Shown here one piece after another: positions 5,221 through 8,224 of a DNA stretch of 8,224 nt. Origin of the DNA: Chloroflexota bacterium (lineage in GTDB: Bacteria > Chloroflexota > Dehalococcoidia > JACQTR01); contig JACQTR010000164.1 in NCBI GenBank assembly GCA_016210705.1, positions 1 to 8,224 on the forward strand. Reading direction: 5' to 3'. A program made the position numbers and the translations under genes. A model generated the notes under the pieces. The model did no database searches. It was not told the DNA's origin and saw only the letters and a program-made list of their open reading frames with translations. Numbering within the stretch: position 1 is the stretch's first letter; every line of letters starts with the position of its first letter.

Positions 5221-6345
5221 ATGTCTTTAACCGCTGACATCAAAGAACATGCCCTGGAGCTGGGTTTTGACCAGGTGGGCATAACCGGGGTCCAACCCTT
5301 TACCGAGGCCTCAATAACCCTAGCCCAGAGGATAGAACAGGGGCTTTTGGGCGGGATGCCCTGGTTTACCCAAGAACGAGCTCAGATAGCGACCGACCCA
5401 CGGCGACTTTTGCCCTCGGCCCAATCAATTATTTCCCTGGCTCTAAGCTACCCTATCTATGGATCAGAATCAGAGCCCAGCTATGACCAGCCTCAAGGAA
5501 AACTTTCCCGCTACGCCTGGGGCCGAGACTATCACCAGGCAATGCGAGAAAAGATGAAGGCTCTAGCCAGCTACATAAAAGATAAAAGCCTTACTCCTTG
5601 GGAAGGGCGACTATTGGTAGATAGCACACCCCTAATCGAGAAGGCGATAGCCCAAAGGTCCGGTATTGGCTGGTACGGAAAGAACACCCTTATCCTAACC
5701 ACGCATCACAGTTCGTGGGTCTTCTTAGGCGAGATCCTCACCAACCAAGAATTAGAGATAGATAGACCGCGGCCCTCCCATTGTGGCCCGTGTCAGGCCT
5801 GCTTGTCGGCGTGCCCCACTAGAGCCCTCATCGCTCCCTATGTATTAGATAGCCGCCGTTGCCTATCCTATCTCACCGTGGAGCATGAGGGCAGCATACC
5901 CTATAAACTTAGGCCCCTCTTTGGGCAGCGCATTCTTGGCTGCGATGTCTGCCAAGAGGTCTGCCCTGAAAATCAGGGGGTAAGGCCGGTAGAAAAAGAA
6001 GTATGGGGAAGAGCCATCAGCACCTTACCTCTAATACCTTTGCTCAGCCTGAGAGAAGAGGAATTCCGCCAAAGATTCCATTATAGTGCTGTGAAACGAG
6101 CTACAAGGCAAGGATTGCAACGTAATGCTGCAGTAGCTTTGGGTAACAGCGGGGATCGGGCAGCGATTTCGGCCTTGGCTCAAGCATTAGCAGAGGCCAA
6201 GCCCCTGGTGAGAGGCCACGCCGCTTGGGCCTTGGGCCGGCTGGGAGGAAAGCGATCTCGGCAGTTCTTGGAAAGAGCCCTAACTAAGGAGCTAGATGAA
6301 GACGTAAAAGAGGAAATCGTGGCCGCTTTAAACGATGGTGGCTGA
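5221..6345 (+). CDS. queG: Epoxyqueuosine reductase QueG with C-terminal HEAT repeats
   Basis: A 374-residue protein, full length for the long form of QueG. It carries out the last step of queuosine synthesis in tRNA, reducing epoxyqueuosine to queuosine with cobalamin and two 4Fe-4S clusters in the cytoplasm. The N-terminal half is the cobalamin-binding DUF1730-type domain, ending in LLVDSTPLIEKAIAQRSGIG (131-150) and WYGKNT, with Asp134 in the place of the proposed catalytic acid. Eight cluster cysteines are present: CGPCQACLSACP (188, 191, 194, 198), Cys214, and CDVCQEVCP (241, 244, 248). From about 297 to 372 there are HEAT-like helices (NAAVALGNSGD, HAAWALGRLGG), which in known QueG bind the tRNA anticodon arm. 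The ATG at 5221 follows GAAGGT by 6 bases. No other queuosine gene is in the window. Confidence 0.95.
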   Translation: MSLTADIKEHALELGFDQVGITGVQPFTEASITLAQRIEQGLLGGMPWFTQERAQIATDPRRLLPSAQSIISLALSYPIYGSESEPSYDQPQGKLSRYAWGRDYHQAMREKMKALASYIKDKSLTPWEGRLLVDSTPLIEKAIAQRSGIGWYGKNTLILTTHHSSWVFLGEILTNQELEIDRPRPSHCGPCQACLSACPTRALIAPYVLDSRRCLSYLTVEHEGSIPYKLRPLFGQRILGCDVCQEVCPENQGVRPVEKEVWGRAISTLPLIPLLSLREEEFRQRFHYSAVKRATRQGLQRNAAVALGNSGDRAAISALAQALAEAKPLVRGHAAWALGRLGGKRSRQFLERALTKELDEDVKEEIVAALNDGG

Positions 6346-6384
6346 AAGCCCGTGGCCTCACCGGACTCGACTATCGCTCCAGTA

Positions 6385-6413
6385 TTGGTGCTTGCCGACC
6401 CAGATGTTATAAT
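6385..6413 (+). promoter_or_regulatory. Extended -10 promoter for the membrane-anchored protein gene
   Basis: TTGGTG (6385-6390), a 17-base spacer and a perfect TATAAT (6408-6413) preceded by TGT (extended -10). The predicted start is near 6420, about 34 bases before the GTG at 6454. It lies in the short gap after queG, so the downstream gene can be made independently. Confidence 0.7.
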
Positions 6414-6453
6414 GGGAGTAATTTTTGCGGCTATCGATATCCAAAAGTAGTTA

Positions 6454-7071
6454 GTGGAACCATCTGAGCCAGGAGTCCCAAAAAAGCGCCGTGGCTGCTT
6501 GCGGGGATGTCTTCTTACCCTGCTGGTACTTATAGGGATTTTGCTTCTGACGGGAGGAGGGCTAGCCTTTCTTATCACCCGCACCCCTACCGTGGCCAAA
6601 AAAATGACCCCCGTTCCCGTGACTGCGGATGCTGCGGCCAGCTTCGATGCCAAAATCCAAGAAGCAGAGCTCCTTTTTAGTGAATCACTCCAACAGCCGA
6701 TAAGAGTAGAGATAACTCAGGATGAGGTAACGGCCCGACTAGTTCAGGAGTTGGAGCGGCGAGAGCTACCCATACCCATATCCCATTTCCAGGTCAACCT
6801 AAAGAAAGATATGATGCAAATTAGCGCTATTCTGAAGGTAAACGGGTTAAATGTTCCTGTGGTGGCGACGGCTGAGGCCTTAATTGAAGGAAACGAAGCG
6901 GTAGTGGAGATCAAAGACATTCAAATAGGAAGCTTTCCCGTACCCAGCTTCGTGCGCGACCAAATCAACGACCTGATTAAAAAAGAGGCCGAGGGTCTGA
7001 AGTTTGAGTTGCCTCAGGGCGTAAAAAGCATAAGTATTGAAGAGGGTATGATTGTCCTGGAAGGGTTCTAA
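6454..7071 (+). CDS. Single-pass membrane-anchored protein, YpmS/LmeA-like C-terminal domain, function unknown
   Basis: A 205-residue protein. A basic N-terminus (KKRRGCLRGC, 10-19) leads into one transmembrane helix (about 20-42), so the remaining domain should lie outside the membrane. From about 62 on the pattern is a helix (SFDAKIQEAELLF), a strand with RVEITQDEVTARLVQEL (84-100), then alternating strands: ISAILKVNGLNVPVVATAEA (123-142) and AVVEIKDIQIGSFPVPSFVR (149-168). A helix (DQINDLIKKEAE) and a final strand (VKSISIEEGMIVLEG) follow. This helix-grip-like layout resembles YpmS (DUF2140) or LmeA/DUF2993 lipid-binding-type proteins, but that is a resemblance by pattern only. The GTG at 6454 is the first start after an in-frame TAG (6448) and the only one that keeps the anchor; its Shine-Dalgarno is poor. 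Confidence 0.72.
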   Translation: MEPSEPGVPKKRRGCLRGCLLTLLVLIGILLLTGGGLAFLITRTPTVAKKMTPVPVTADAAASFDAKIQEAELLFSESLQQPIRVEITQDEVTARLVQELERRELPIPISHFQVNLKKDMMQISAILKVNGLNVPVVATAEALIEGNEAVVEIKDIQIGSFPVPSFVRDQINDLIKKEAEGLKFELPQGVKSISIEEGMIVLEGF

Positions 7072-7079
7072 TAAAAAGG

Positions 7080-7110
7080 GTTAGTCCCAGGCTGGGCGCC
7101 CGGGACTAAC
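7080..7110 (-). terminator. Strong hairpin, intrinsic terminator for the minus strand
   Basis: GTTAGTCCC (7080-7088) pairs with GGGACTAAC (7102-7110). Past one A/C mismatch, GGC/GCC adds three pairs with a 5-base loop. On the minus strand it is followed by CCCTTTTTATTAG, a U-rich run. On the plus strand no U run follows, so it works mainly as a second-line terminator for the cytochrome gene. Confidence 0.65.
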
Positions 7111-7141
7111 GGGTTAGGGATGAAAAGGAGTGAAGAAAACG

Positions 7142-7176
7142 AGGGGAGGGCTCTTTACGGCCCTCCCCTATTATTT
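7142..7176. terminator. Bidirectional intrinsic terminator between convergent genes
   Basis: AGGGGAGGGC (7142-7151) and GCCCTCCCCT (7160-7169) form a 10-pair stem with an 8-base loop. The plus strand continues ATTATTT and the minus strand continues GTTTTCTT, so transcripts from both sides can end here. Confidence 0.75.
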
Positions 7177-7180
7177 GAGC

Positions 7181-8224
7181 TTATTGAGCTAAACTTTGCA
7201 CAAAGGCCACTATGGCCGCCAGATCGCCATCGCTTATCTGGGCGGGAGCAAAGGCGGGCATAGCGCCGGACCCATTCCTCACTATAGAGGTAATAAGATC
7301 GGAGCTATGGAAGTGGCCCGCCAGCCGAGGCCCGATGCCTCCCTCGCCATTGGCCCCATGACAAACCGAGCAGCCCTTGGTAGCAAAAAGAGTCCTGCCC
7401 TGGGCCACCAGAGCCGGATCCAAAGCGGGAGCAGTTTCGGGAGCCATGGTCTCCATGGGCATCCCTGGGGCCATTTCGGTAGTGGCCGCTGGACGCCGAG
7501 GCTCGATGGACTCGTAGAATTCGTGGGTTAGCTCGTGGAAAGCCTCCGACACCATCGATAGAGCCTCCTTGGTAGCAGCCACGTCCTGAGCCGTCAGCCC
7601 TTTCTCTGCCCCCTCGATTCCTTCATGAAGCTCGTCGATGGGGTGTTTCATCTCTCGAGGCCAAGCCACGTGGGGAATAAGGGCTTCCAGCCGATCTACC
7701 TTCTCTAAGGCTATGCGTCGCCCTGAGTCCTGGCCTTTCTCCCAGTTAGCCACCTGGGCCCTGAGATCGTTGACATTGAGCCAGATGTCCTGATAGGAGG
7801 CGTGGACGACAGCATGAGCCATCATGCCCCGCTGTGAGGTTATCCACTTATCATAGAAGGCGTGGGTAAGGCTGTGGAAGGCATCGGAGACTTTGGCTAG
7901 GGCTTGGGTGGTCGCGACCAAGTTCTGCGCCTCCAAGCCCGCCTCTACGGGCTCTAAAGCATCTTTTAGCTCCAGAGCCGAACCGATCATGACCCCCGGC
8001 CAGGCAACGTGGGGAATTACGTTGTTGAGCCTATCCACCTTTTCCATAGCTATGCGTCGCCCCGAGTCTTGGCCCTTTTCCCAGTTGGCCACTTGAGCCC
8101 TGAGGTCAGACACATTGGCCGAGATGTCTAGATAAACTATGTGGGGCATGACGTGACCCACCACGTCCTCGGTACCCTTTACCCACTCATCGTAGAAGGC
8201 ATGGGTCAGGCCATGGAAGGCCTC
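7181..8224 (-). CDS. Modular protein: tandem His-rich helical repeats plus C-terminal cytochrome c domain (N-terminus outside window)
   Basis: The frame is open to the right edge, giving 347 residues with the start missing. Residues 1-240 hold tandem 113-residue repeats that look all-helical. Residues about 241-268 are a linker rich in Pro, Ala, Met and Thr. Residues 269-347 are a class I cytochrome c: GCSVCHG (284-290) binds haem through Cys285, Cys288 and His289, GPRLAG (298-303) follows, and Met322 in GAMPAF is the likely second ligand. Haem attachment requires export, so it should act outside the membrane as an electron carrier or sensor; a signal peptide would lie beyond the window. Each repeat keeps five His (positions 4, 8, 24, 28 and 72 of the unit) and two Trp. 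I do not recognise the repeat domain. In-frame GTG codons near 8164 are internal, because homology to the repeat continues upstream. Confidence 0.85.
   Translation of the reverse strand, partial: EAFHGLTHAFYDEWVKGTEDVVGHVMPHIVYLDISANVSDLRAQVANWEKGQDSGRRIAMEKVDRLNNVIPHVAWPGVMIGSALELKDALEPVEAGLEAQNLVATTQALAKVSDAFHSLTHAFYDKWITSQRGMMAHAVVHASYQDIWLNVNDLRAQVANWEKGQDSGRRIALEKVDRLEALIPHVAWPREMKHPIDELHEGIEGAEKGLTAQDVAATKEALSMVSEAFHELTHEFYESIEPRRPAATTEMAPGMPMETMAPETAPALDPALVAQGRTLFATKGCSVCHGANGEGGIGPRLAGHFHSSDLITSIVRNGSGAMPAFAPAQISDGDLAAIVAFVQSLAQ
7547..8224 (-). repeat. Two tandem 339-bp coding repeats (113 residues each)
   Basis: Units at 7886-8224 and 7547-7885 align without gaps; by hand about 66 of 113 residues match. 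A third partial unit (EAFHELTHEFYE) follows at about 7511-7546. In the most conserved block (DLRAQVANWEKGQDSGRRIA) all 20 residues are identical but nine codons differ, all silently, so the duplication is old and the protein sequence is held by selection. Judged by the helices, each domain probably ends with AFHxLTHxFY, so the right edge cuts a still earlier copy. Confidence 0.9.

Noticed and set aside
6340..6350. GGCT-GAA-AGCC hairpin at the queG stop as a terminator
   Set aside because: Only four pairs and no U run follows.
6346..6453. Possible riboswitch or leader RNA upstream of the membrane-anchored protein
   Set aside because: Only about 34 bases follow the predicted transcription start and no stable stem was seen; a plain leader fits.
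6180..6653. 157-residue minus-strand open frame across the end of queG and the next gene
   Set aside because: It overlaps the HEAT repeats and the membrane anchor on the other strand and would cross a strong plus-strand promoter; low-complexity Ser/Ala sequence.
7547..8224. Tandem DNA repeats as a CRISPR or satellite array
   Set aside because: The repeats are long, in frame, silently diverged and encode a coherent protein domain.

Overview
This looks like a bacterial chromosome segment carrying mostly core metabolic and housekeeping genes. Genes are packed closely, often with 4-base overlaps. GTG and TTG starts are common, purine-rich Shine-Dalgarno sites are clear, and there are several near-consensus sigma-70-type promoters. 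The combination of a membrane protein of the TIGR01906/DUF1461 family, an FmdB protein with a Cys-rich tail, QueG with HEAT repeats, a DUF72 protein and a modular cytochrome c suggests a Gram-positive-like or Chloroflexota bacterium. That is inference from gene content: no rRNA or other taxonomic marker is present. I see no tRNA, rRNA, CRISPR array, insertion sequence or phage gene.

Layout. Positions 1-837 (minus) hold an OsmC-family gene followed by the start of tldD, joined by a GTGA overlap; tldD runs off the left edge. An FmdB-type zinc-ribbon gene (936-1166, plus) has its own promoter and converges on a DUF1461 membrane protein gene (minus). That gene is divergent from mazG (plus), and the two promoters share one palindromic -35 block (1966-1976). 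mazG is followed at once by a ZIP-family metal transporter. Converging on it is a minus-strand operon: dut, then a DUF72 gene, then a small one-helix membrane protein. dut is divergent from queG (plus) across a block of overlapping inverted repeats (5168-5193). After queG comes a single-pass membrane-anchored protein with its own extended -10 promoter. Two strong hairpins (7080-7169) then separate it from a convergent minus-strand gene that runs off the right edge. That gene encodes tandem His-rich 113-residue helical repeats fused to a C-terminal cytochrome c domain.

Functions. MazG and Dut clean the nucleotide pool. OsmC deals with peroxides or reactive thiols. TldD is a protease-family protein. 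QueG makes queuosine for tRNA. The ZIP protein moves divalent metals. The modular cytochrome would act outside the cytoplasmic membrane. The best candidate for something undescribed is the His-rich helical repeat fused to cytochrome c. Next are the two divergent promoter pairs with overlapping -35 elements inside palindromes, and the ZIP transporter with altered metal-site residues.
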